NCBI GenBank assembly: GCA_944332575.1
Contig: CALVKH010000004.1
Coordinates: 1-40,591 of the forward strand
DNA: 40,591 nt
Reading direction: 5' to 3'
Origin: an uncultured Bacilli bacterium
GTDB taxonomy: Bacteria; Bacillota_I; Bacilli_A; RF39; UBA660
A program made the translations under genes and the position numbers. Under the pieces are notes generated by a model. The model worked only from the letters and a program-made list of their open reading frames with translations, was not told the DNA's origin and made no database searches. Below, in pieces: positions 31,978-38,548 of this stretch. Within the stretch, counting starts at the first letter, position 1; each line of letters begins with the position of its first letter.

Positions 31978-32025
31978 ATGTGCTATCATCCTATTAGTTT
32001 TGATATTTCTTTAATAATAGGATGA
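31978..32025 (+). CDS. Possible 15-residue leader peptide
   Basis: AAGGAGGTGG is followed at good distance by an ATG and 15 codons (Met-Cys-Tyr-His-Pro-Ile-Ser-Phe and on to Ile-Ile-Gly). The frame lies inside an inverted repeat, CATCCTATTA (31987-31996) with TAATAGGATG (32015-32024). A well-translated short frame inside a hairpin is the layout of translation- or ribosome-stalling attenuators. There is no protein homology to judge. Confidence 0.4.
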   Translation: MCYHPISFDISLIIG

Positions 32026-32103
32026 ACTAATAAGAATTAAAATTAAGAGAAATAAAGGAGATATTTAATAATCATCCTTTATGTGAACCCACAAAGTAGG
32101 ATG

Positions 32104-32121
32104 AATTTCGTAAGTACGAAA
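32104..32121. repeat. Perfect palindrome, operator-like
   Basis: ATTTCGTA-AG-TACGAAAT: two 8-base arms separated by two bases in the leader of the small DNA-binding genes. It could be a protein-binding site or an RNA hairpin. Confidence 0.5.
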
Positions 32122-32126
32122 TAAGA

Positions 32127-32181
32127 ATAGCACCATAACAATTCCTTACATTATAAGGAGTTTTTTTGTTTATGGTGCTAT
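32127..32181 (+). promoter_or_regulatory. Nested hairpin/terminator in the element leader
   Basis: An outer stem pairs ATAGCACCATAA (from 32127) with TTTATGGTGCTAT (ending 32181). Inside it TTCCTT and AAGGAG form a small hairpin followed by seven T (32161-32167), that is, a terminator. Outer and inner pairings cannot give a normal terminator at the same time, which is typical of an attenuator. The region 31,814-32,253 otherwise has no gene. Confidence 0.55.
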
Positions 32182-32253
32182 CTTCTTATCCTGCTCTAAT
32201 TAAAAATAGTAAAAATAATAGGACAATCATCCTATTTAGGAAGGAGGAATAGT

Positions 32254-32406
32254 TTGAGAATATTTAAATTATATTTACCAATAGACTTATTTAATAGAAT
32301 TAAATTAATGTCTAAATTTTATAGAGTATCTATTTCAAAAATGATGACAGAGTTATTAGAAATTGGATATTTAGAAATATTAAAGACAAATACGAAAGGA
32401 GAGTAA
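32254..32406 (+). CDS. Small ribbon-helix-helix-like protein
   Basis: A 50-residue frame starting at TTG, with AAGGAGGAA 7 bases upstream. A short strand (RIFKLYLP) precedes a helix (IDLFNRIKLMSKFYR), a turn with V-S-I-S-K, and a second helix (MMTELLEIGYLEIL). This is the Arc/MetJ (ribbon-helix-helix) pattern of small dimeric repressors. It is the first coding gene after the attenuator-like leader and lies 3 bases before the helix-turn-helix gene. It is a candidate regulator of the element's recombinase unit and of the dyads upstream. Confidence 0.6.
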   Translation: MRIFKLYLPIDLFNRIKLMSKFYRVSISKMMTELLEIGYLEILKTNTKGE

Positions 32407-32409
32407 TAA

Positions 32410-32709
32410 ATGGATTATGATAAATATGTAAAAATACCAATGTTTATAATTTTAGATAGAAATATATGTAATAACAATAAAATTTTGTATGGAATAATAA
32501 TGCTTTTGTCTCATAAAGAAGGCTATTGTTATGCTGATAATAAATACTTAGGTAATTGGTTAGGTGTGTGTCCAAGAAGAATATCAAGTTTATTAAGAGA
32601 GTTATCAGATAATAATTATATAACTATGGAATATAGACATAGATTTCAAAGAAAAATTTATATTAATAAAGAAAAGTTTACATCTGACTTACTAGAAAAT
32701 TTTTTCTAA
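32410..32709 (+). CDS. Helix-turn-helix (HTH_36-like) protein
   Basis: A 99-residue protein. It opens with Y-V-K-I-P-M-F-I-I-L, followed by N-K-I-L-Y-G-I-I-M-L-L-S, and then the winged helix: YADNKYLGNWLGVCPRRIS, SLLRELSDNNYI and a basic wing ending in IYIN. This matches the N-terminal DNA-binding domain found in many phage and transposon replication or regulatory proteins (HTH_36 type), here without any further domain. It has a GGAGAG Shine-Dalgarno. It probably regulates transcription on the element. Confidence 0.75.
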   Translation: MDYDKYVKIPMFIILDRNICNNNKILYGIIMLLSHKEGYCYADNKYLGNWLGVCPRRISSLLRELSDNNYITMEYRHRFQRKIYINKEKFTSDLLENFF

Positions 32710-32728
32710 ATAGTTAGATGTTTTTTTT
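32705..32728 (+). terminator. Weak terminator overlapping the helix-turn-helix gene stop
   Basis: TCTAA and TTAGA with a 4-base loop, followed by eight T. The stem is only 5 bp. Confidence 0.4.
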
Positions 32729-32799
32729 ACACTCAAAGGACATTTAGTTCCATAATAATATAATAAATATAATATAAAAATTAAATATAATAAATAATT

Positions 32800-32815
32800 C
32801 TAATAATATTATTAG
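32800..32815. repeat. 16-bp perfect palindrome in AT-rich spacer
   Basis: CTAATAATATTATTAG, just before two very small frames and the recombinase. It could be an operator; in such AT-rich sequence it may also arise by chance. The spacer 32,710-32,848 holds nothing else clear. Confidence 0.35.
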
Positions 32816-32848
32816 TAATACTAATATAAAAAGAAAGGAAGTAGATAT

Positions 32849-32932
32849 ATGCATGAAAAAAATTCAAAAATAATAAATAAAAACATAAATTTAAATAGGT
32901 GGTTTAATTATGGAAGGAGCCTATTTGAATAG
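32849..32932 (+). CDS. Possible 27-residue leader frame
   Basis: ATG with AAAGGAAG about 6 bases upstream opens 27 basic codons. The frame ends inside the next small frame, whose Shine-Dalgarno (AGGTGG) it covers, so translation of one could control the other. There is no homology evidence. Confidence 0.3.
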   Translation: MHEKNSKIINKNINLNRWFNYGRSLFE

Positions 32933-33023
32933 CATTTCATTTAAAGATCTTATTTTACAATATCTTATTGAAGAGATAATTAAAGAACAAAAGGAGAATC
33001 ATTTAAATAATGGTTTGCAATAA
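32910..33023 (+). CDS. Small 37-residue protein before the recombinase
   Basis: ATG with AGGTGG placed 7-8 bases upstream, then 37 codons: a short polar start (MEGAYLNSISF) and one amphipathic helix (KDLILQYLIEEIIKEQ) with a polar tail. Small helical frames just upstream of large serine recombinases could be directionality or regulatory factors, but this one matches no family I know. Confidence 0.45.
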   Translation: MEGAYLNSISFKDLILQYLIEEIIKEQKENHLNNGLQ

Positions 33024-33082
33024 TCTTGTTATGATGTTATCATTCACTTGTCTTAATATCCAATTAAGTAAAAGGAGGTAAA

Positions 33083-34747
33083 ATGAATAATAACTTAATT
33101 GGTAAAGATTTCAATACTGGAATCTATATAAGATTATCTCAAGAAGATAAAGACAAAAAATATGAATCTGATAGTGAAAGTGTAATTAATCAAAGAGAAT
33201 TATTAAGAAGTTATGTAAATAGTAATAATTTTAATCTAGTTGGAGAATATATTGATGATGGATTTTCTGGAACTGATTTTGAAAGACCTGGATTTCAAAA
33301 ATTACTTGATGACATAAAGAACAAAAAGATAAATTGTGTAGTAGTAAAGGATCTATCAAGATTGGGTAGAGATCATGTTATGACAGGATATTATATGGAA
33401 TCATTCTTTCCTGAAAATAATATTAGATTTATTTCAATACTTGAAGCTTATGATAGTTTTAAAAATCAAGCAAGTAATGATTCTTCAACATTTATAATGG
33501 CTTGTAATGATTATTATAGTAAACAAAATTCAATTAAGATTAGAAATGTTTTAAATGAAAAAAGAAAAAATGGTAAATTTGTTGGAAGTTTACCATGCTT
33601 TGGTTATATGCGAGATCCGGAAGATAAAGGTCATTTAACTCCTGATCCTGTAACTGCTCCAATAGTAAAAAAGATATTTGAATGGAGAAAAAATGGAATA
33701 GGACCATCTAGAATAGCAACTATGTTAAATGAAAAGGGATATCCTACTCCTAGTGGCTACAAAGGAACAAAATATTCAACTAGACTGATAAATAGAAACA
33801 CTTGGAATATTTCTTCTATAAAGAAAATCTTATCAAATAGAATATATACAGGTGATATGATACAACATACACAAACAAAGGTTAATTACAAATCAAAGAA
33901 AAAAATAACGTTAGATAAAAGTTTGTGGATGGTAGTAGAAAATACACATGAACCATTAGTTAGTAAAGATACATTTGAATACATTTCTAAGTTGATAAAA
34001 CAAAATACAAAAGATGTACAACCAAAAAACAGAAGAGAGAAAAGACTATTGGAAGGTAAGTTATTTTGCAAGGAATGTGGCAATAGACTTAGTGTTCTAT
34101 ATAGAAAAAATCATGATTATTGGACTGTTAATTGTAATAGGTATGCAAGAGATCCAATTAGAGAACAATGCCAATCTCATTTTTTTCCATATAATTATCT
34201 AGAAGATCAAATAATGGAAAAATTTATTAAGGATATATCAGTACAATTAAATAATTTGGATTTAAAAGAACTTAATAAAACGGTACAACGAGAAGTGGAA
34301 AAGCAAACAAAAACTTTAGATAATAACATAAATAAGTTGTTAAGTGAAAAAGAAAGCATTACAAAGAGATTAACATCTTTATATGAAGACAAATATAATG
34401 AAGTTATTACTATTGATACTTATAAGGAGTTAGCTAAACCATATGAAGGAAAATTAAAAGAAATAAATTTAAGTATAGATAATAATCAAATGAGAAAATA
34501 TGAAGTAAAATGTAAATTAAATGAATTACCTGATTATACTAAAAAAATAAAAAGACTATTAGATTTAAATAAACCAAAAAAAGAATTAGTTCATTCGTTG
34601 ATAGATAGAATAGTTATTAATAAGGACAGAGTAATAACAATACAGTATAAGTATGGAGTAATACCTGATAATACTTTTACATATAAAAATTTAAATTTAA
34701 CTCGAAATCCTTATGGTAGAAAAGGTAAGAATCAATATAGTAAATAA
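33083..34747 (+). CDS. Large serine recombinase (TnpX/TndX-type integrase)
   Basis: A 554-residue site-specific recombinase. The resolvase-type catalytic domain (about 12-150) has Ser19 in YIRLSQED and D-L-S-R-L-G-R-D. The recombinase domain (about 170-290) has the G-Y-P-T-P-S-G motif. A zinc ribbon starts at Cys329 and Cys332 with a second Cys pair near residues 351-363. A coiled-coil region (about 385-440) and a short C-terminal DUF4368-like end follow. These enzymes integrate and excise elements between short att sites with a 2-bp core. AAAGGAGG precedes the ATG. It lies about 1 kb from the right end and is the likely agent of insertion into the amidase gene. Confidence 0.95.
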   Translation: MNNNLIGKDFNTGIYIRLSQEDKDKKYESDSESVINQRELLRSYVNSNNFNLVGEYIDDGFSGTDFERPGFQKLLDDIKNKKINCVVVKDLSRLGRDHVMTGYYMESFFPENNIRFISILEAYDSFKNQASNDSSTFIMACNDYYSKQNSIKIRNVLNEKRKNGKFVGSLPCFGYMRDPEDKGHLTPDPVTAPIVKKIFEWRKNGIGPSRIATMLNEKGYPTPSGYKGTKYSTRLINRNTWNISSIKKILSNRIYTGDMIQHTQTKVNYKSKKKITLDKSLWMVVENTHEPLVSKDTFEYISKLIKQNTKDVQPKNRREKRLLEGKLFCKECGNRLSVLYRKNHDYWTVNCNRYARDPIREQCQSHFFPYNYLEDQIMEKFIKDISVQLNNLDLKELNKTVQREVEKQTKTLDNNINKLLSEKESITKRLTSLYEDKYNEVITIDTYKELAKPYEGKLKEINLSIDNNQMRKYEVKCKLNELPDYTKKIKRLLDLNKPKKELVHSLIDRIVINKDRVITIQYKYGVIPDNTFTYKNLNLTRNPYGRKGKNQYSK

Positions 34748-34749
34748 GT

Positions 34750-34788
34750 AAGACCTCACTATTCATCTAGTGGGGTCTTTATTTTTTT
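34750..34788 (+). terminator. Terminator of the recombinase gene
   Basis: AAGACCTCACT pairs with AGTGGGGTCTT (one G-U) around an 8-base loop, followed by a T-run. Confidence 0.88.
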
Positions 34789-34829
34789 GCTATAAAAGAA
34801 TATAATAGTAAGCCAAGAGGGTGATTAGC

Positions 34830-35699
34830 ATGAAATATATAAGAATAATATTACTTTGGTTATGTATTTTTATTATATTTTTATTATGTCCATGGTTTTT
34901 AGATAAGATAGCAAATTTTCTAATATGTATAGGAATAATTGATTATTGTTCTAAAAGTTCATATTTATCATTTTATTCAACAATTATTGGTGGTGCAATA
35001 ACCCTTATAGGTGTTTGGATAACTTTAATAAATGATAGAAAATCAAAAAAGAATGATGATAGTATAAAATATAAACCCATATTAAGAGTTTATGGAATTA
35101 ATAAACAAGATAATTGTCTTTTGAGAGAAGTTCATTTCAATATGCCATTTAGTTGTAGAAATGATGATCCTGAATCTGAAAAAAAACAGGAATTGTTTTA
35201 TAAACAAACTAAAAGTACAAAGCCTTTATTTAGAATAATATTTAAAAATATCGGTAGAGGTGAAACATATAATGCGTTACTTGAAAAAGCAGAAATTAGT
35301 AATGTAAGTTGGGACGATAAATCAAATCTTAGTTTTTCTGGTGGTTGGAATCAATATGTTGGTGAAATATGTCAAAATGAATTATTTGGAGTAGATTTTT
35401 ATTTACCACAACATTTGTTTATAACAGAAGATTTAAATGGAAGATATTATCATAAAATATGTATAAATTTAATTGTTAACTACAGCGACATGTTCAACAG
35501 AGTAAAATACCAAGACATTATACATATTAAATTAAAAGTTATAATTGATAAAATTCAAGAAAAAGAGCCATATTATTATAAAGATAATTTTAAATGGGCT
35601 AAGGTAGGGTATGAAATAATGGAAATACTACCTCAACATAATATTTATTCTGAAAAAAAGAAAAAGTATATTCACGAAGCTTTAATAAATAACAAATAA
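34830..35699 (+). CDS. Membrane protein of unknown function at the element's right end
   Basis: A 289-residue protein. The N-terminus has hydrophobic segments at about residues 5-22 and 24-38 and another at about 46-66, followed by a cytosolic domain of about 220 residues with mixed alpha/beta character (KPLFRIIFKNIGRGETYN, VGEICQNELFGVDFYLP). No motif is recognised. ATG 34,830 is preferred because AAGAGG lies 9 bases upstream; an in-frame GTG at 34,821 directly follows it. A TATAAT at 34,801-34,806 may be its -10. It lies between the recombinase and attR, a common place for cargo, so a defence or exclusion role is possible but unproven. Confidence 0.6.
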   Translation: MKYIRIILLWLCIFIIFLLCPWFLDKIANFLICIGIIDYCSKSSYLSFYSTIIGGAITLIGVWITLINDRKSKKNDDSIKYKPILRVYGINKQDNCLLREVHFNMPFSCRNDDPESEKKQELFYKQTKSTKPLFRIIFKNIGRGETYNALLEKAEISNVSWDDKSNLSFSGGWNQYVGEICQNELFGVDFYLPQHLFITEDLNGRYYHKICINLIVNYSDMFNRVKYQDIIHIKLKVIIDKIQEKEPYYYKDNFKWAKVGYEIMEILPQHNIYSEKKKKYIHEALINNK

Positions 35700-35710
35700 T
35701 GCAGTAATCC

Positions 35711-35750
35711 TTGTGAGGGCTAATTTTGTGGTGGAGAAGGCGCAGAAGTA
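35711..35750. other. Right attachment site (attR) of the element
   Basis: The element arm GAGGGCTAA (35715-35723) is followed by TTTTGTG and the shared GGT (35730-35732), after which the amidase frame resumes. The arm is the inverted copy of the left arm at 22,017-22,025. Confidence 0.8.
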
Positions 35751-36860
35751 ATTTATGCTCTTAGAAATGATTCGACTTTAGCTAAAAGTGTTTTAGAGTC
35801 AATTGGTGCTGAAGGTCAAAAAATGAGAAAATATTATCAAAGAAGATTACCAAGTGATACTTCAAAAGATTATTATTATATACATAGATTAACTGGTAAT
35901 ACTCAACCATTACTTATTGAATATGGTTTTATTGATAATGCCAATGATCTAAAAAAACTTCAAAACAATTTGTTGGATTATGGAGAAGCAGTTGTAAGAG
36001 CAGTAGCTAATTATATAGGAGTGCCTTATACACCACCAGAAGGTTCAACTAGCAATGTTTATGTCGTACAAAAAGGTGATTCTCTTTACTCGATTGCTAG
36101 TAAATATGGAGTTACAGTCGATGAGTTAAAAAGTGCTAATAATTTAACATCTAATTTATTAACTATTGGTCAATTGTTAGTAATACCACAAACTACACCT
36201 GAAGTCACACCACCTGGAGAATATGTAGTATATACTGTAAAAAGTGGGGATACTTTATATAAAATAGCTAATCAATATGGAGTAAGTGTTAATGATATAA
36301 TTGAATTTAATCAATTACCTTCAACAGTTCTTTCCGTTAATCAACAATTATTAATACCAACTACTCCAAATACAGGTAATAATATCACGTATACGGTTAA
36401 AGCAGGAGATAGCTTATGGAAAATAGCTAATCAATATGGTATTACTGTTGATGAATTAATACAAGCTAATAATTTAACTAATACTGTTTTGCAAATAGGG
36501 GATGTGTTAGTTATTCCAGGGACAGTTGAAGAACCAGAAGAACCATCCACACCACCATCTAGTAATGTTATTGAATATGTTGTGCAAAGTGGAGACAGTT
36601 TATATAGTATTGCTAAAAGATATGGGATTACCGCTAGTGAATTACAAAGCTACAACAATTTACCATCTACTTTGTTAAGCATAGGCCAAGTTTTAAAAAT
36701 ACCAACTACGGAGAGTTATATTACTTACTATGTAAAAAGTGGCGACAATTTATATAATATAGCTAGAACATATAATACTACAGTAGATGCTATTAGAAGG
36801 TTAAATAATTTAACATCAGATTTATTAACTATCGGTCAAGTACTTATTATTCCATCATAA
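35733..36860 (+). pseudogene. 3' fragment of LysM amidase (catalytic end plus five LysM repeats)
   Basis: The frame continues the left fragment: GEGAEVIYAL, then LLIEYGFIDN with the catalytic Glu, to about residue 105 of this piece. Five LysM peptidoglycan-binding repeats follow (pattern Y-x-V-x-x-G-D-S-L-Y-x-I-A...G-x-x-L-x-I-P) with Pro/Thr-rich linkers after the first, second and third. The intact gene would encode 462 residues. A TAA lies four codons upstream of the junction, so no start from the element reads in. The first ATG is 35,823, with GAAGG 7 bases before it; a LysM-only product is conceivable but would lack the zinc site. Confidence 0.93.
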
Positions 36861-36867
36861 AATTATA

Positions 36868-36898
36868 AAGATGCACCAATACATTAGGTGCTTTTTAT
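36868..36898 (+). terminator. Terminator of the LysM amidase gene
   Basis: GCACC and GGTGC with a 9-base loop, A-rich before and TTTTTAT after. Confidence 0.75.
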
Positions 36899-36983
36899 AT
36901 TGAAATTTAATTATATTAGAATCATTATTTGTGTCATAAAATGTAATATATGATATTTTAAAATTTACTTTAATAGTAATCCA

Positions 36984-36992
36984 TGATATACT
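36984..36992 (+). promoter_or_regulatory. Candidate extended -10 promoter of the dedA-like gene
   Basis: TGATATACT, 24 bases before the ATG, without a clear -35. Confidence 0.45.
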
Positions 36993-37015
36993 TATAAAGA
37001 ATTAGAGGAGATTAT

Positions 37016-37636
37016 ATGCAAGAGTTAATTATATCGATTATGAACGAATTCGGTTATTTAGGAATTTTTCTTTTAATAGCCATTGAAAATATTTTTCCAC
37101 CTATTCCATCTGAGGTAATTTTATTATTTGGTGGATTTATGACTACTTATAGTGATTTAAACATTGTTAATGTTGTTATTTTTTCAACATTGGGTTCACT
37201 ATTAGGAGCAATAGTCTTATATTATATTGGTAAGATATTAAATAAAGAACGTTTGAAGAAAATAGTCTCAGGTAAAGTTGGTAAAATTTTACGGCTTAAG
37301 ACTAAAGATATTGATAAAGCGGATGAATGGTTTGATACGAAAGGTAATAAAACAGTATTTTTCTGTAGATTTATTCCTATTGTTAGGAGTTTAATTTCTA
37401 TTCCGGCTGGAATGAGTGAAATGCCAATGGGAAAATTCTTAATATATACTATAGCTGGTTCTTTAATTTGGAATGCGGTATTAACGATACTAGGAAGTAG
37501 TTTTGGTGAAAACTGGGAATCAATCTTAGATATATTTGATAGATACTCTCATATAGTAGTTATCTTATTAGTAATTATATTTGTGGTATTCATTAGTGTT
37601 TTCTATTCAAAGAGAATGAAAAAATCTAAAAAATGA
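37016..37636 (+). CDS. DedA family membrane protein
   Basis: A 206-residue polytopic membrane protein. The family motifs are FPPIPSE with the E-x-x-L-x-x-x-G segment near the N-terminus, and FCRFIPIVRSLISIPAGMSEM in the middle, with the conserved F/W-x-R-F-x-P-x-x-R and G core. DedA proteins are linked to lipid-carrier recycling (undecaprenyl phosphate or phosphatidylethanolamine flipping) and membrane potential. The C-terminus is basic and cytosolic. AGAGGAG precedes the ATG. It converges with the CwlJ-like gene across a bidirectional terminator. Confidence 0.93.
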   Translation: MQELIISIMNEFGYLGIFLLIAIENIFPPIPSEVILLFGGFMTTYSDLNIVNVVIFSTLGSLLGAIVLYYIGKILNKERLKKIVSGKVGKILRLKTKDIDKADEWFDTKGNKTVFFCRFIPIVRSLISIPAGMSEMPMGKFLIYTIAGSLIWNAVLTILGSSFGENWESILDIFDRYSHIVVILLVIIFVVFISVFYSKRMKKSKK

Positions 37637-37710
37637 TTTATGTTTTTTTAAATTAATAAATTTGTATTATGGTTATATATTTATAAATAATTACAAGTCT
37701 AAAAAAAAAA

Positions 37711-37745
37711 TTAAGTACATTGTCACTTGATAATGTACTTTTTAA
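37711..37745. terminator. Bidirectional terminator between dedA-like and cwlJ-like genes
   Basis: AAGTACATT and AATGTACTT form a perfect 9-bp stem with a 10-base loop. T's follow on the plus strand, and a long A-run before the stem gives T's on the minus strand. Confidence 0.88.
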
Positions 37746-37803
37746 TATAAAAGCATCATATGATTTTATATAATGTTTTTAAGAAATAAGTTAAACAGCA
37801 TTT

Positions 37804-38232
37804 TTAATGAATAGCCACACACACACTAGGTTCTGGATTATAAAAACAATGGTTTAAATATCTACCACTCAAACGTTGATCGTACCATAAGGGAACACAT
37901 GATTCTTCACCTGTTGGTGCATAAAACCACAATGCATTAGTAGCAGGATAATAATATTCTCCATTTATATTACGCATAGCTAATTCTTTTTCTAAAGTAG
38001 TTGCAGAGCCGAAAAACAAAGGACTATTAATTCCTGCAAATCCACCCGGAGATTGATAGACCATTTGAGTAATGGAAGTAATGTCTTTAAATGTTAGGCA
38101 ATTAGCAAGAACGCGATTAATACCAACATTTCCTACCATGAGCATTCCTAAATCTCCTTCTCCCACAGCTTCCGCTCTCATTAGCCTTGCTAAAAGATCA
38201 ACTTCTTTCGTTGTATATGCGACAATAGCCAT
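37804..38232 (-). CDS. Cell-wall hydrolase, CwlJ/SleB family
   Basis: A 142-residue Hydrolase_2 domain without signal peptide, the same length and plain layout as CwlJ, which breaks down spore cortex during germination. Motifs: LLARLMRAEAVGE with the conserved Glu, G-N-V-x-I-N-R-V, the Q-M-V-Y-Q-S-P segment, and a C-terminal ALWFYAP, then GRYLNHCFYNP. AGGTGATATT precedes the start. A stand-alone CwlJ-like gene with CwlD- and SpoIID-like genes in the same window hints at sporulation. Related domains also occur in vegetative hydrolases. Confidence 0.85.
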   Translation of the reverse strand: MAIVAYTTKEVDLLARLMRAEAVGEGDLGMLMVGNVGINRVLANCLTFKDITSITQMVYQSPGGFAGINSPLFFGSATTLEKELAMRNINGEYYYPATNALWFYAPTGEESCVPLWYDQRLSGRYLNHCFYNPEPSVCVAIH

Positions 38233-38275
38233 AATATCACCTATAATAAAATATGTAAAAAAATTATTTGTGTTA

Positions 38276-38304
38276 TTGTCTATTGAAATCTATTATGTTA
38301 TAAT
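38276..38304 (+). promoter_or_regulatory. Promoter of tRNA-Trp
   Basis: -35 TTGTCT (38276-38281), 17 bases, -10 TATAAT (38299-38304), 20 bases before the tRNA. Confidence 0.8.
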
Positions 38305-38323
38305 ACAAATATCTGATTTATTT

Positions 38324-38397
38324 AGGGGCGTAGTTAAATGGTATAATAGGAGTCTCCAAAACTTTTGTTGGGAGTTCGATTCTCTCCGCCCCTGCCA
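38324..38397 (+). tRNA. trnW: tRNA-Trp (anticodon CCA)
   Basis: Acceptor strands AGGGGCG and CGCCCCT, discriminator G and an encoded CCA end (38395-38397). The anticodon loop CTCCAAA has CCA at 38356-38358; the anticodon stem uses two G-U pairs. The T-arm is GGGAG-TTCGATT-CTCTC. It closely resembles Bacillus tRNA-Trp. It reads UGG, in keeping with TGA being a stop here. Confidence 0.95.
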
Positions 38398-38406
38398 TGA
38401 ATTAAT

Positions 38407-38444
38407 CGATTTATCTTTAATAATAAAGATAAATCGTTTTTTAT
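38407..38444 (+). terminator. Terminator of tRNA-Trp
   Basis: A perfect 13-bp stem, CGATTTATCTTTA with TAAAGATAAATCG, around ATAA and followed by six T. Confidence 0.92.
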
Positions 38445-38518
38445 TATTATTTATATAAAATTCATGAATTTTTCTATATAAATAATACTTTTTCTTTTTA
38501 ATTACTATGGGGAAAATA

Positions 38519-38527
38519 TGATATAAT
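38519..38527 (+). promoter_or_regulatory. Extended -10 promoter of mutY-xth
   Basis: TGATATAAT, 22 bases before the mutY start; identical to the hsd-operon element at 24,862. Confidence 0.6.
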
Positions 38528-38548
38528 TGAGATACTTGTGGTGGTAGT

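Larger units (their letters stand above)
22012..35732 (+). mobile_element. 13.7-kb integrative element carrying defence genes
   Basis: The boundaries follow from the split amidase. Left codons end ...Asn-Ala-Gly-Gly; right codons resume Gly-Glu-Gly-Ala-Glu in the same frame, and both junctions share GGT. The element encodes a large serine recombinase near its right end, a helicase-nuclease, a type I restriction-modification operon with an extra gene, small DNA-binding proteins and a membrane protein. No relaxase, type IV secretion, phage structural or replication module is seen, so it is an integrative island or a mobilisable element that depends on others. The exact crossover is defined to within the three shared bases. 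Confidence 0.9.

Noticed and set aside
22012-35732. Element as a prophage or a complete conjugative element
   Set aside because: No capsid, tail, lysis, relaxase, coupling protein or type IV secretion gene is present. Only a serine recombinase and cargo are seen.
36062-36857. Repeats of the LysM region as a DNA repeat or CRISPR-like array
   Set aside because: The units are protein-level LysM repeats about 45-50 residues long with divergent DNA. There are no identical short repeats with unique spacers, and no cas genes are in the window.
38072-38458. Plus-strand frame of 128 codons across tRNA-Trp
   Set aside because: It runs through the cwlJ-like gene in antisense and through the tRNA and its terminator, and has no ribosome site.
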